A stretch of DNA of 35,795 bases, from positions 1 through 35,795 of the forward strand of contig DXHR01000015.1 in NCBI GenBank assembly GCA_019113295.1. Reading direction: 5' to 3'. Positions 21,146-30,384 of the stretch are shown here, in pieces. Position numbers and translations under genes: made by a program. This stretch comes from Candidatus Salinicoccus stercoripullorum (GTDB lineage: Bacteria > Bacillota > Bacilli > Staphylococcales > Salinicoccaceae). Positions within the stretch are counted from its first letter, which is position 1; the number at the start of each line of letters is the position of its first letter. The notes under the pieces were generated by a model. That model was not told the DNA's origin and did not search any database. It saw nothing but the letters and a program-made list of their open reading frames with translations.

Positions 21146-21301
21146 ATGAGTTATTCAATGTTGTTTCTAGTATTTGCAGCATTCGTCTTTGCCATCTTCG
21201 CGTTTGCGGGAGTACTGTCGTACTTCCTGACCAAAGCGCTCCCCGGCCAGGATGCGCTGGTCGTTGATACTCCGGAGGAAGCGCTGGAGCGTAAAATATA
21301 A
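21146..21301 (+). CDS. Single-helix membrane protein, 51 residues
   Basis: ATG 21146 follows a perfect AGGAGG at 21134-21139. The product starts MSYSMLFLVFAAFVFAIFAF, forming one membrane helix of about 23 residues. A 20-residue hydrophilic tail (PGQDALVVDTPEEALERKI) follows. A candidate promoter region (TTGATG ... TATGAT, 21080-21105) has a short spacer. It has its own terminator at 21326. No family is recognised, but its good ribosome site and private terminator make it credible. Confidence 0.65.
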   Translation: MSYSMLFLVFAAFVFAIFAFAGVLSYFLTKALPGQDALVVDTPEEALERKI

Positions 21302-21325
21302 ATCATCAGAACCGGTGGTTTTCAG

Positions 21326-21354
21326 GAAGGGATATTATCTGTCCCTTCTTTTTT
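21326..21354 (+). terminator. Terminator of the 51-residue gene
   Basis: GAAGGGA (21326-21332) pairs with TCCCTTC (21342-21348) around nine bases, then six T. Confidence 0.8.
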
Positions 21355-21403
21355 AATGCTTAAAATATGCTATTATAGTATTGCTGAACATGGAGGGGAT
21401 AGC

Positions 21404-21913
21404 ATGGAAAAGAAAATGTCAGAGTCATACACAGTAAAGACTTCGAATGTCCTGCCGCCAGATACGAACAATCATCAGACACTGTACGGCGGAAGGCTGT
21501 TGGAGTACATAGATGATGTGGCTTCGATTGCAGCGAGGCGCCACTCGAGATCGAAAGTTGTAACAGCATCCATCGACTCGGTGGATTTCCTGGAACCGAT
21601 CAATCTGGGTGATGTCGTGATTTTGGAGGCGATGGTTACCCATACCGGCACGTCATCGATGGAAGTGCTGGTCAAGATTTCAAAGGAGGAACTGGAGGAA
21701 TCCGGGGAGGTCAGCCTCGCAGCTTTCAGTTTCCTGACTTTCGTGGCGCTCAGTGATGACAAGAGACCGATCAGCGTGCCGGCACTGCTACCAGATAATG
21801 ACAGGTTGAAATGGCTGGATGAAACCGGTGAGGAAAGGGCTGAACACCGTAAGCACAGGCGTGACAGATCAAAGGCGCTGAGGGAATTCTTTGCGAATGA
21901 TCTTTTTGATTAG
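21404..21913 (+). CDS. Acyl-CoA thioesterase, hotdog fold (YkhA-like)
   Basis: This 169-residue enzyme is predicted to hydrolyse acyl-CoA thioesters. The hotdog motif is LPPDTNNHQTLYGGRLLEYIDDVASIAARRH (N/D-H...GG type), followed by SVDFLEPINLGDVV. The C-terminal basic-acidic helix (EERAEHRKHRRDRSKAL) is a common tail in this group. GGAGGGG (21392-21398) selects ATG 21404 over the earlier in-frame start at 21356. recX begins 10 bases after its stop, suggesting one transcript. Confidence 0.88.
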   Translation: MEKKMSESYTVKTSNVLPPDTNNHQTLYGGRLLEYIDDVASIAARRHSRSKVVTASIDSVDFLEPINLGDVVILEAMVTHTGTSSMEVLVKISKEELEESGEVSLAAFSFLTFVALSDDKRPISVPALLPDNDRLKWLDETGEERAEHRKHRRDRSKALREFFANDLFD

Positions 21914-21923
21914 GGTGAGTTGA

Positions 21924-22703
21924 ATGCAGATAGAAAAAGTTGTTGAACAAAAGGGCGGCATGTTCAAAATAGTCATGGACAATGGGGATTACTTCCAGGC
22001 GCATGAGGAATCACTCGTCAGGTACCGTCTGATGAAGGGGGCTGAATTTGACGAGTCTGAATATGAACGTATCATGCAGGCGATCCAGTATGACCGGGCT
22101 TATGTGGATGCACTTAAATACATCAGCTATAAACTGCGTTCCATCAGTGAAATGCGGAAATATCTGTCAGAGGACTACACCCCCGGGGTCATTTCAGAGA
22201 CCGTCCACCGGCTGAAAGATGAAGGCTATCTCAATGATAGTCATTATGCGGAAGCACTGAAGAATACGATGCTGAACACCAGCGACAAAGGGCCCGGGTC
22301 ACTTGTGCGTGAACTTAAGAAACATCAGGTCGATCAAGATATCATCATGCGCACGGCGGATGCATTCGACTCGGAAATCGACAGTGAGCGCATGAACCGG
22401 ATAAAATCCAGAGAGCTGAAAAGACACAAGGGGGCCTATCGCCAGTTCAGAATGAAATTACAGGAGAAGCTCTATCAAAAAGGGTATAATAAAGACCATA
22501 TGGATATGATCGCATTTGACGAAGACGAATTTGATGAAACGTCCCATTTTGAGAAAGACTTTGAAAAGTATTACAATAAGTACATGAAAAGGGAAGGGTC
22601 ATATGCTGCGAGGCAGAAGCTGATCCAGGCGCTGATGCGGAGAGGCTATAATTACGATATGATCCGGGAAAAGTTAGGCGGTATAGATGATGAGTTCATT
22701 TAA
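21924..22703 (+). CDS. recX: Regulatory protein RecX
   Basis: This 259-residue all-helical protein modulates RecA filaments. Three-helix repeats are seen around YDRAYVDALKYISYKLRSISEMRKYL, VISETVHRLKDEGYLNDSHYAEALKN and the C-terminal KLIQALMRRGYNYDMIREKL. Length suits the long RecX type of staphylococci and bacilli. The last 17 bases overlap the DUF1811 gene. In S. aureus sgtB neighbours recX as I recall; here that place is held by a thioesterase gene. Confidence 0.9.
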   Translation: MQIEKVVEQKGGMFKIVMDNGDYFQAHEESLVRYRLMKGAEFDESEYERIMQAIQYDRAYVDALKYISYKLRSISEMRKYLSEDYTPGVISETVHRLKDEGYLNDSHYAEALKNTMLNTSDKGPGSLVRELKKHQVDQDIIMRTADAFDSEIDSERMNRIKSRELKRHKGAYRQFRMKLQEKLYQKGYNKDHMDMIAFDEDEFDETSHFEKDFEKYYNKYMKREGSYAARQKLIQALMRRGYNYDMIREKLGGIDDEFI

Positions 22704-23010
22704 CACAATGACAAGACGTGAAATAGAAGCGTACATTGTCGATAAACGGGAAAAAATGCGCAAGGCGGAAATGTTGGGGATCGAAAATGAATACCGGGTA
22801 TATGAACGCCAGGTGCTGATTGCAGAGAGCTATCTGATCGATCTGTCCCAGATTGAACCGGGAAAAATATATAAGATCGTCAGCAACGAAGATTTTTATT
22901 TTAAAGTGGAATATATAAAAGGGGTCTTCGCCTGGGGCTTCTATCTCGGCGGAAACGAAAAAGAGACGGGGATTCCAGTAAGCATGCTCCAGTTAAGCAG
23001 GAAAGGTTGA
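22687..23010 (+). CDS. DUF1811 (YfhH-like) protein
   Basis: This 107-residue soluble protein begins MMSSFNTMTRREIEAYIVDKREKMRKAEMLG, matching the YfhH/DUF1811 family; its second half forms an SH3-like beta region (GKIYKIVSNEDFYFKVEYIKG). Function unknown. It starts inside the end of recX, so the two are translationally coupled; ATG 22690 directly after is an equally good start. The pseudo-ABC gene follows four bases after its stop, placing it in the same operon. Confidence 0.85.
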   Translation: MMSSFNTMTRREIEAYIVDKREKMRKAEMLGIENEYRVYERQVLIAESYLIDLSQIEPGKIYKIVSNEDFYFKVEYIKGVFAWGFYLGGNEKETGIPVSMLQLSRKG

Positions 23011-23014
23011 TTCG

Positions 23015-24511
23015 ATGCACGACATCATTCTGCTCAGGGCGCGGGACCTGACTTATGCCAAAGAACCGGTGAAATTCAAAGACCGGATGCTCAGCCGTGC
23101 TGAAGGTCTGATGTTGAAGGATGTCACTTTCCACCTTTATAAGGGAGAGGTGCTCGGCATTCTGTCGGACTATAAGTCTCTTCATTATTTAAAAGAGGTT
23201 GTCAGCGGCACACTCGATGCGACAAAAGGGAAAGTGAAAACTAAAAGTTCCATACTCAGTCTGGATGTCATGGATCACATCCATCACAGGCACCCCGTGA
23301 ATATTTTCGTCGCGGAGCTTCTGGATGAATATATGCGGCCGGACGCGGCCTTGGGAGTGATGAAAGAACTCAGGGAGCAGCCATTGTTCAGAAAAAGATG
23401 GACCACACCTGTCAGAGATCTTCCACGCAGGGAAATTGCGCTGATACTGATTGAGATGTCCAAAGTCACTGATGCGGATATCATCATCTACTGTAATATG
23501 TACCGTCATCTGAGTACCCGGGATAAAGAGATGTTCAAGGGTGCTGTGAATAATCTGGAGCGCTCGGAGCGGGGGATCCTTCTGCTTGAGAGTGACATTG
23601 AACCAATCAGCATGCTTGCGAATTATTTCCTATGGCTCAGTTATGGACAGATACGCTATGATGGCAGTGTCAAAAAAGGCGTGGATACATATAATGAGTA
23701 TATGCGCAAGAAAAGTCAGTTGAAAAGCGTGGATGAAGAGGCTCTTTTCGATCTCGAATGGAAACAGAATGTCTCGGAGTATGCAAGGTATAAGCACTCC
23801 CTGAAGCGGCTGAGCCGTAAGCAGACCGGCATCATCGACGGGCTGAACATCAGGAAGATCATCCTGTCGGTTGTACTGCTGTTCATGATGCTGATGTCAA
23901 GCTTTGTCATATTCATGGATATTTCGTTTACCGGGAAGGCCAACAGCGACCAGGATCGGACAGTGACGGTCCCGGAAGAGGAAGAGAGTGTACGGACTTA
24001 TTATGCAATCACAGCAGAAGATGACATGGAGTTCGGCAGCCAGGTGCTCTCCCACATGAGCCTTGTTGAAGTGGGACCTGATCACCAGAATGGATATACA
24101 GTATTGATGGGTGACTCAGAGTATGAGGCCAGTGAGGACAGCCTGATCTATTTTAATCCGGCGAGCCTCTATCCTGAAACTGCTTTTGAATCACTCCTGC
24201 CTTATACCAGTGACAAATTCATGGAATCCTATCAGTTCTATACACGGTATGTGGGAAGGCAGACGGAAGAGGTGACGGACGGTTTCAGTCTGTCATCATC
24301 CGACGAGCGGCATGCAACGGTTTCCGGCTTTCCTGTTACGTATCATTTCAGGAACGGCTACGTATTTTCAATGACCATGCCCGCATCCGATATCGACGGT
24401 CTCCGTGAAGAATACGGACTTAATTCCGAAGATGTCATATTCAGACTGCAGGACGGAGGCTTCATGATCCTGGATGCATCGAATGAAACATGGCTGTACA
24501 TTGACCAGTAG
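23015..24511 (+). CDS. TagH-like ABC protein with all ATPase motifs lost, plus extracellular domain
   Basis: This 498-residue protein has the TagH/TarH plan: ABC domain 1-240, one membrane helix at about 280-302, and an extracellular C-terminal domain of about 195 residues. The ABC fold is recognised from LKDVTFHLYKGEVLGIL and from FLWLSYGQIRYDGSVKKGVDTYNEYMRK, which aligns with the corresponding end of TagH's ATPase. Yet Walker A reads GILSDYKSLHY (48-58), without the GKS/T. The signature is LPRRE (136-140), not LSGGQ. Walker B is DIIIYCN (155-161), without the DE. The switch histidine is replaced by E192. The frame is intact and full length, so this looks like a selected non-hydrolysing protein, not decay. 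It is partnered by the permease 10 bases downstream. Role unknown; a link with wall polymer export is an inference. Confidence 0.8.
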   Translation: MHDIILLRARDLTYAKEPVKFKDRMLSRAEGLMLKDVTFHLYKGEVLGILSDYKSLHYLKEVVSGTLDATKGKVKTKSSILSLDVMDHIHHRHPVNIFVAELLDEYMRPDAALGVMKELREQPLFRKRWTTPVRDLPRREIALILIEMSKVTDADIIIYCNMYRHLSTRDKEMFKGAVNNLERSERGILLLESDIEPISMLANYFLWLSYGQIRYDGSVKKGVDTYNEYMRKKSQLKSVDEEALFDLEWKQNVSEYARYKHSLKRLSRKQTGIIDGLNIRKIILSVVLLFMMLMSSFVIFMDISFTGKANSDQDRTVTVPEEEESVRTYYAITAEDDMEFGSQVLSHMSLVEVGPDHQNGYTVLMGDSEYEASEDSLIYFNPASLYPETAFESLLPYTSDKFMESYQFYTRYVGRQTEEVTDGFSLSSSDERHATVSGFPVTYHFRNGYVFSMTMPASDIDGLREEYGLNSEDVIFRLQDGGFMILDASNETWLYIDQ

Positions 24512-24521
24512 GAGGGGAAAG

Positions 24522-25280
24522 ATGAATTACAGAGTAAGATATTTGTGGAGGCAGTTCCTGGATCAGACGGGGTATTTCTCAAAGCACAATCTCACACCCC
24601 TTCTGCTTTATGTCATCGGACTCGTATTTCTGCTCGGGGCAATGACATTCATGGGGCCGGAGGGGAGCATACGTTATTTGTATACGGTTGTCGGTCTGAT
24701 GGCATCTGTATGGCTCTTCAGTATGGTGGTACTGAACAGGAACGCCACTTTCTATAAAGATTCAGTGGTCAAAGTCAGCTATGTCCCGCTGTATTTCAGG
24801 ATGCTTCCGACGATCATTTTCCAGACTTTCATTTTCGTGATATTTATTGTTCTGTACAGTGCATTCACAGCACTTGTGGTGGATGACTGGCTGATCAACA
24901 TATTCTCACTGCTGTATTACACGGTACTCGGTGTCATATTGATCATACCTTTCATCCTGCTGTTTCTGACAGTGGAAACCCCGAACCTCGGAAAGGTGAA
25001 TGTGGCGGTATTCATAGTGCTGGTTCTGGCTGTACCGGTGCTCTATCTGCCTGAATCGATACCCGATGTGCTTGAGAACATACTCAGCCTGAACCCGTTC
25101 TATTATGTAGTGTACGGTCTTCAGTCGAACGCTGTGCAGCTTGCCTGGAATATCGACAGGCTCCCGCATGATATACTGTTCTTTTCACAGGTTGCATTCC
25201 TATATCTGTGGATGCTTGGGTTCTACAGCAAAATGAAGTTCAATCTCTACCAGTACAGTAAAAAACGACAGGATGCCTGA
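24522..25280 (+). CDS. ABC-2-type membrane permease, partner of the pseudo-ATPase
   Basis: This 252-residue protein has an N-terminal amphipathic region (RVRYLWRQFLDQTGYFSKHNL) and six predicted helices. LNPFYYVVYGLQ before the last helix is typical of ABC-2 polysaccharide/teichoic acid permeases of the TagG type. ATG 24522 has AGGAGGGG directly upstream; an earlier in-frame ATG at 24474 lies inside the preceding gene. Its stop codon falls within the bidirectional hairpin 25262-25294. Without a functional ATPase in its partner it would need another ATPase or a different function. Confidence 0.78.
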   Translation: MNYRVRYLWRQFLDQTGYFSKHNLTPLLLYVIGLVFLLGAMTFMGPEGSIRYLYTVVGLMASVWLFSMVVLNRNATFYKDSVVKVSYVPLYFRMLPTIIFQTFIFVIFIVLYSAFTALVVDDWLINIFSLLYYTVLGVILIIPFILLFLTVETPNLGKVNVAVFIVLVLAVPVLYLPESIPDVLENILSLNPFYYVVYGLQSNAVQLAWNIDRLPHDILFFSQVAFLYLWMLGFYSKMKFNLYQYSKKRQDA

Positions 25281-25294
25281 CATCCTGTCGTTTT
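25262..25294. terminator. Bidirectional terminator covering two stop codons
   Basis: AAAACGACAGGATG (25262-25275) pairs perfectly with 25281-25294 around a five-base loop. It includes the last codons of the plus-strand permease and touches the stop of the minus-strand yfhP-like gene at 25293. Confidence 0.92.
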
Positions 25295-26270
25295 AATTAT
25301 TTATCAACTTGCGCTGAAGTTTGCTTTCCGAGAAGACCCAACCGGTATAGCTGTGTATGACCTCTTTATCGTTCTTATCTATCTGCATGATACAGACGAA
25401 CGGGTAATGGCCGTCTTTCAGATACCTGAGATCGATATATCTTATTTCAGCCAGATCCTCTGAAAGTTCTTTCACTTCATAGCGGTATATTGAGGAGAAG
25501 AAGGTGAAGGCTTTGAAATTCAAGTCCTTCTTCACCGCTTCGAACAGTTCTTCATCAATCCGTGCACTTTTATTGAAGCGGTCGTAAAAGATGATGTTTC
25601 CTCGGAAACTTCTGCCGACGTAGTATGAGTTTTGGGTGACGGCGACGAGCCGCCATTCGAAAAAGTGGATGGTCGGCATGCAGAAGACCCGTGTTATATA
25701 TTCCTCGGGAAGCTGCCGTTCCACTTTTCTGTTGATGAACCGCTGCATGCCCGCTCGTGCAAGATAGTAGGCCAGCATGACGCCGTACAGTATGAAAAAG
25801 AGCCAGACCGGTGAAGTGCCGAGGAACCACAGTATGAAATAGAGTACATGCATTATGATGATGGGTATATCGACGGTATTGATGACACCGAGCTGTATCC
25901 AGGTGTTATTTATCGGCCGCAGCGCCTGCGTGCCGTAAGAATTGAATATATCGACAAAAACATGCAGGAAGACCGCAAACTGTATCCACAGATACATGTT
26001 CAATGCCGGGAGATCGAAAAGCAGCACAGACAGGGCTGTGAGCAGAACCGGCCATATGAAGAATGTAAAGGGCAGGGAATGGGTAATTCCGCGGTGGTGC
26101 GTGATGTATACTGCGTTGTTTTTCATTTTCATGACGGTGTCCACATCGGGGACGAGTGAGGCGCCCACAACGGTGGTGATGAAACCGGCGGATAATGGAT
26201 CGATTGCAGGGTCCATTGCGGCCAGACCGACTATGGTACCGCCCATCAGGGTATGTGTTAGAGTATCCAT
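25293..26270 (-). CDS. YfhP-like membrane-bound metal-dependent hydrolase (YdjM family)
   Basis: This 325-residue protein begins MDTLTHTLMGGTIVGLA with the family's N-terminal histidine. VPDVDTVM, THHRGITHSLPF and FLHVFVDIFNSYGTQAL supply the other probable metal ligands between helices. The hydrophilic C-terminal half faces the cytoplasm or surface. The family is annotated as membrane-bound hydrolase without proven substrate. GGGGAGA on its strand selects ATG 26270 over 26285. Divergent from mutY with a 52-base gap. Confidence 0.87.
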   Translation of the reverse strand: MDTLTHTLMGGTIVGLAAMDPAIDPLSAGFITTVVGASLVPDVDTVMKMKNNAVYITHHRGITHSLPFTFFIWPVLLTALSVLLFDLPALNMYLWIQFAVFLHVFVDIFNSYGTQALRPINNTWIQLGVINTVDIPIIIMHVLYFILWFLGTSPVWLFFILYGVMLAYYLARAGMQRFINRKVERQLPEEYITRVFCMPTIHFFEWRLVAVTQNSYYVGRSFRGNIIFYDRFNKSARIDEELFEAVKKDLNFKAFTFFSSIYRYEVKELSEDLAEIRYIDLRYLKDGHYPFVCIMQIDKNDKEVIHSYTGWVFSESKLQRKLINN

Positions 26271-26322
26271 ATTAAGTCTCCCCATTCAATAGAGAAATAT
26301 TTATGTAGAGGAAGATGTCACA

Positions 26323-27342
26323 ATGCTGAACATTTCAGATTTTAATAATAACCTACTTGCCTGGTACCAGGCAAATAAAAGAGACCTGCCGTGGCGGCGG
26401 ACGAGCGATCCGTACCACATCTGGCTGAGTGAAGTCATGCTGCAGCAGACCCAGGTTATTACTGTTATACCCTATTTTGAAAAATTCATAACCAATTATC
26501 CGGACCTTGACAGCCTGGCCGATGCGGATGAGGGTAGTTTACTGAAAGATTGGGAAGGGCTCGGCTATTATAACAGGATACGCAATTTCCATGCTGCGGT
26601 GAAGGAAGTGAAGAATACATATGATTCCACGGTGCCGGATGACCCTGATGTCTTTTTCAGTCTCAAGGGGGTTGGACCGTATATCGGAGGGGCAGTGCAG
26701 AGCATCGCCTTCAACAATCTGCTTGCGGCCGTGGACGGGAATGTACTCCGTGTCATGGCAAGATTGAACCTGGACTACAGGGATATGACCAAAGTTTCCG
26801 TCCAGAAATCTGTAAAGCAGGACATTGAAGCAATCATGCCCCTTGAAGCGGGGGATTTCAACCAGGCTCTGATGGAACTGGGTGCAGTAATCTGCACACC
26901 AAGAACACCGAGATGCATCATGTGTCCTGTACAGGAACACTGCGAAGCATATAAACAGGGGGAAGTAGCCGGACTGCCGGTTAAAAAGAAGGCGAAGAGC
27001 AAAAAGGAAATTTACTACAACGTCTACTTCATCCTCAATGATAAGGAGGAGATCATGCTCAGGAAACAGGAAGGCACACTGCTCGGGGGAATGTACGAAC
27101 TGCCGAAATATGATATCGATACTTCGATTGAAACGATCGAAGAGGGTCTTGGACTCTCCCTCGATCACCCGAACATCCACACAGGCAGTGTGAAGCATGT
27201 GTTCACCCATCAGATCTGGTACATGGAGGGGTATGTTTTATATACAAAAGGGACACATGAAGATTTTGTCCCACGGGCGGATGTCGGGCAACTACCCATG
27301 AGCAGGGCCATGCAGAAGTTATACAGACAGCTGGAAATGTAA
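26323..27342 (+). CDS. mutY: A/G-specific adenine DNA glycosylase
   Basis: This 339-residue enzyme removes adenine mispaired with 8-oxoguanine. Catalytic E37 lies in WLSEVMLQQTQV. The helix-hairpin-helix LKGVGPYIGGAV is followed by AVDGNVLRVMARL with the catalytic aspartate. A 4Fe-4S site has C191, C198, C201 and C207 (C-x6-C-x2-C-x5-C). The C-terminal NUDIX-like domain (about 230-339) recognises 8-oxoguanine. Length is typical. It is one of four DNA-repair genes within 16 kb. Confidence 0.95.
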   Translation: MLNISDFNNNLLAWYQANKRDLPWRRTSDPYHIWLSEVMLQQTQVITVIPYFEKFITNYPDLDSLADADEGSLLKDWEGLGYYNRIRNFHAAVKEVKNTYDSTVPDDPDVFFSLKGVGPYIGGAVQSIAFNNLLAAVDGNVLRVMARLNLDYRDMTKVSVQKSVKQDIEAIMPLEAGDFNQALMELGAVICTPRTPRCIMCPVQEHCEAYKQGEVAGLPVKKKAKSKKEIYYNVYFILNDKEEIMLRKQEGTLLGGMYELPKYDIDTSIETIEEGLGLSLDHPNIHTGSVKHVFTHQIWYMEGYVLYTKGTHEDFVPRADVGQLPMSRAMQKLYRQLEM

Positions 27343-27352
27343 AATTAAAAAA

Positions 27353-27381
27353 TGTGATTATAAAAGTACCTGTGATATAAT
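27353..27381 (+). promoter_or_regulatory. Promoter of ntdP
   Basis: TATAAT at 27376-27381 is perfect. TGTGAT at 27353-27358, 17 bases before, is a weak -35. The start codon is 33 bases downstream. Confidence 0.55.
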
Positions 27382-27413
27382 ATGGAAGTATTATTATAAA
27401 GGTGGTGTGGAAT

Positions 27414-27959
27414 ATGGGTTTAGAATCCATACCCAGGGAAGGCAGCAAGGTCAAGATCCAGAGTTATAAGCATGATGGGAACATCCACCGTGTATGGTCC
27501 GAGACGACAATCCTGAAAGGGACGGATCATGTTGTAATCGGAGGCAACAACCGTACTCTGGTCACTGAAAGCGACGGGCGCACATGGGTCACCCGTGAAC
27601 CTGCGATTGTCTACTTCCATGTGGATTACTGGTTCAATGTAATCTGCATGTTCCGTGAAGATGGCGTATACTACTATTGCAATCTTTCCTCGCCATTTGT
27701 CTATGATGAGGAAGCATTGAAATACATCGATTACGATCTGGATATAAAAGTGTATCCGGACGGCAAGTACCATCTGCTCGATGAAGACGAATACCGTCTC
27801 CATAAGCAGCGCATGAAGTACCCGGATGACATTGACAAGATTCTTAGACGCAATGTAGATATACTCCAACAATGGATTGAAAGGAAGAAAGGGCCTTTCG
27901 CTCCGGATTTCATCAAAGTGTGGCAGAAGAGGTTCAACAACGATTTCAAATCATACTGA
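27414..27959 (+). CDS. ntdP: Nucleoside tri-/diphosphate phosphatase, DUF402
   Basis: This 181-residue enzyme hydrolyses nucleoside tri- and diphosphates. The DUF402 core runs from [20 protein letters not shown] through [20 protein letters not shown] to [22 protein letters not shown], with the acidic metal-binding residues of the second half. Length equals the S. aureus protein (about 180). AAAGGTGG eight bases upstream selects ATG 27414. Next in order is the Sav1866-type exporter, as in S. aureus, with a terminator between. Confidence 0.92.
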   Translation: MGLESIPREGSKVKIQSYKHDGNIHRVWSETTILKGTDHVVIGGNNRTLVTESDGRTWVTREPAIVYFHVDYWFNVICMFREDGVYYYCNLSSPFVYDEEALKYIDYDLDIKVYPDGKYHLLDEDEYRLHKQRMKYPDDIDKILRRNVDILQQWIERKKGPFAPDFIKVWQKRFNNDFKSY

Positions 27960-27963
27960 AGAC

Positions 27964-27993
27964 CAATCAACTGGAGGCAGTTGATTGTTTTTT
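27964..27993 (+). terminator. Terminator between ntdP and the ABC exporter
   Basis: CAATCAACTG (27964-27973) pairs perfectly with 27978-27987 around GAGG, then six T. It sits 18 bases before the TTG start of the exporter, so it may also act as partial attenuator. Confidence 0.88.
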
Positions 27994-28011
27994 GGAAAAG
28001 GAAGTTTTTAA

Positions 28012-29748
28012 TTGATAAAACGTTATTTACAATTCGTAAAGCCTTATACATGGCTGATTGTACTGACGATCATCATCGGCATCCTGAAGTTCGGGATTCC
28101 GCTTCTCCTGCCGCTGCTGATCAAATATGTAATTGACAGCATTATCCTTGCTGACGGTCTGACGGTTGAAGATCAGGTGAACATGCTGATCAGGGTACTT
28201 CTGATCTTTTCCTTCATCTTCGTAGTCATCCGGCCGCCGGTCGAATATTACAGACAGTATCTCGCCCAGTGGACGAGCAATAAGATATTATATGACATCA
28301 GAAAGAAAATGTACGGCCATCTGCAGATGCTGAGTGCGAAATTTTATTCGAACAGTAAAGTGGGGGAGATTATCTCCCGGGTCATCAATGATGTGGAGCA
28401 GACGAAGGACTTCATCATGACAGGGCTGATGAACGTCTGGCTTGATCTCGTGACCATCATCATCGCCCTTGTGATCATGTTCAGCATGAACGCAGAGCTG
28501 ACGGTTGTGTCCATGGTCATTTTCCCATTCTATATATTCGGTGTATGGTATTTCTTCGGCAGACTGAGAAGATTGACAAGGGAAAGATCCCAGGCGCTTG
28601 CGGAAGTGCAGGGATTTCTGCATGAGAGGATCCAGGGCATAAATGTCATCAAAAGTTTTGCTGTGGAAAAGAATGAGGAAGGCCGTTTCAATGAAAGGAA
28701 TTCCAATTTCCTCGATAAGGCAACGAACCACGCAAAATGGACTGCCCGAAGCTTCTCTGTCGTCAACACGATTACTGACATCGGTCCGCTGCTGGTCGTG
28801 GGATATGGTGCCTACCAGGTGATTCACGGGAATCTGACCGTCGGCACGCTGGCGGCATTCATTGCATATCTTGACAGACTGTACGGTCCGCTCCGGAGAC
28901 TTGTTTCATCTTCTACGACTCTTACACAGAGCATCGCTTCGATGGACAGGGTATTTCAGCTCTATGATGTGAAATATGACGTCCAGGATCGTAAAGATGC
29001 CAAAAAACTCGGTCATACCAACGGCAATATCGAGTTCAGCAACGTAGGTTTTGACTACAACGGCGAGGATAAGAGCGTGCTGAAAGATATTGACTTCAAT
29101 GTCGGCAGCGGGGAGACCGTTGCGTTCGTCGGCATGAGCGGCGGAGGTAAATCCACTCTCGTCACACTGATACCGAGATTCTATGATGTGACCGAGGGCC
29201 GGGTGATGCTGGATGGGGAGGACATCAGGAACTATACGATAGAGTCCCTCCGGAATAACATTGGTCTCGTAATGCAGGACAATATCCTCTTTTCGGATTC
29301 CATTCTGGAGAACATAATGCTTGCCAAACCGGATGCCACCGAAGAAGAGGTTGTCGAGGCGGCCAAACGGGCTAACGCACATGAATTCATAATGGGGCTG
29401 CCTGATGGATACCATACAGAGGTGGGTGAGCGGGGCGTCAAATTATCCGGCGGACAGAAACAGCGTATCGCAATCGCCAGAGTGTTCCTGAAAAACCCAC
29501 CGATCCTCATACTGGATGAGGCTACGAGTGCACTTGACCTTGAAAGCGAGAGCATCATACAGGAGACGCTCCTTGAATTGTCAAATAACAGGACGACGAT
29601 CATAGTGGCACACAGGCTTTCGACAATCACCCATGCAGACCGGATCTTCGTCATGAGCAACGGTGAGATCGAAGAATCCGGCACACATCTGGAACTGATG
29701 AACAGACAGGGTGCGTACTATGATCTCTACAGCATTCAAAACTTATAA
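28012..29748 (+). CDS. ABC multidrug/lipid exporter, Sav1866 orthologue
   Basis: This 578-residue half-transporter has six helices (1-320) then one ATPase domain (330-578). Catalytic motifs are intact: GMSGGGKST (Walker A), [10 protein letters not shown] (signature), [12 protein letters not shown] (Walker B) and IVAHR (switch histidine). It has the same length as the crystallised S. aureus exporter Sav1866 and shares long identical blocks such as [19 protein letters not shown]. It works as a homodimer exporting drugs or lipids. The start is TTG 28012, with AAAGGAAG upstream. It lies after ntdP as in S. aureus. Confidence 0.95.
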   Translation: MIKRYLQFVKPYTWLIVLTIIIGILKFGIPLLLPLLIKYVIDSIILADGLTVEDQVNMLIRVLLIFSFIFVVIRPPVEYYRQYLAQWTSNKILYDIRKKMYGHLQMLSAKFYSNSKVGEIISRVINDVEQTKDFIMTGLMNVWLDLVTIIIALVIMFSMNAELTVVSMVIFPFYIFGVWYFFGRLRRLTRERSQALAEVQGFLHERIQGINVIKSFAVEKNEEGRFNERNSNFLDKATNHAKWTARSFSVVNTITDIGPLLVVGYGAYQVIHGNLTVGTLAAFIAYLDRLYGPLRRLVSSSTTLTQSIASMDRVFQLYDVKYDVQDRKDAKKLGHTNGNIEFSNVGFDYNGEDKSVLKDIDFNVGSGETVAFVGMSGGGKSTLVTLIPRFYDVTEGRVMLDGEDIRNYTIESLRNNIGLVMQDNILFSDSILENIMLAKPDATEEEVVEAAKRANAHEFIMGLPDGYHTEVGERGVKLSGGQKQRIAIARVFLKNPPILILDEATSALDLESESIIQETLLELSNNRTTIIVAHRLSTITHADRIFVMSNGEIEESGTHLELMNRQGAYYDLYSIQNL

Positions 29749-29766
29749 TATTCAAAGGGTGAGTTC

Positions 29767-30384
29767 ATGAGCAGACAAGCAGATATCTCCTTCCTGCAGC
29801 ATGATACCCTGGAAGCGGCAAAAGAACTTCTGGGCAAAGAAATCATTACCGAAATTGATGGCGAAGTGACCAGTGGATTCATCACCGAAGTGGAGGCCTA
29901 CCTCGGCTTGGACGACAGGGCGGCACATACTTTCGGCGGCAGAGTGACAAAGAAAAATGAGAAGATGTTCAACAGCTCCGGTCATATATATGTCTACAGC
30001 ATGCATGGTCACAACTGTATGAACTTCCTGACCCGTGAAAAAGAGTATCCTGAAGGGGTGCTGATCCGCGGCATCGAACCGAACATAGGAAAGGATGTCA
30101 TGGCCCGTCGCCGCGGCAGGGAAAATGACCTCACAACCGGGCCGGGAAAACTCACTAAGGCGCTTGGCATCAAAAGAGATCTTCATAATGGTATGGAACT
30201 GAACAATGGAATACTGACATTGGCAGAGGGGAAGATACCGGCGGTCATCGGAGCGACAAAACGCATCGGTATCGATACGAAGGAAGAGGCGGTTGATTTT
30301 CCCTACCGTTTCATTGTAAAAGGGAACCCCCATATCAGCAGATTCAAAGGCAGGGCTTCCGAAGATAATGGATGGAAACACTAA
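29767..30384 (+). CDS. 3-methyladenine DNA glycosylase (AAG/MPG family)
   Basis: This 205-residue base-excision repair enzyme removes alkylated purines. It has the AAG catalytic block TEVEAYLGLDDRAAHTFGGR with E43 as the catalytic glutamate. HIYVYSMHGHNCMNF and the C-terminal TTGPGKLTKALGI are also characteristic. GGGTGAG precedes ATG 29767, 18 bases after the exporter stop; cotranscription is likely. An antisense open frame of 209 residues over the same region is a shadow. Confidence 0.92.
   Translation: MSRQADISFLQHDTLEAAKELLGKEIITEIDGEVTSGFITEVEAYLGLDDRAAHTFGGRVTKKNEKMFNSSGHIYVYSMHGHNCMNFLTREKEYPEGVLIRGIEPNIGKDVMARRRGRENDLTTGPGKLTKALGIKRDLHNGMELNNGILTLAEGKIPAVIGATKRIGIDTKEEAVDFPYRFIVKGNPHISRFKGRASEDNGWKH

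Noticed and set aside
26539-27210. Antisense open frame of 223 codons over mutY
   Set aside because: mutY is complete with catalytic and iron-sulfur residues, so the antisense frame is a codon-bias shadow.
29752-30381. Antisense open frame of 209 codons opposite the 3-methyladenine glycosylase
   Set aside because: The sense strand encodes a complete AAG-family enzyme; the antisense product resembles nothing known to me and has no ribosome site.
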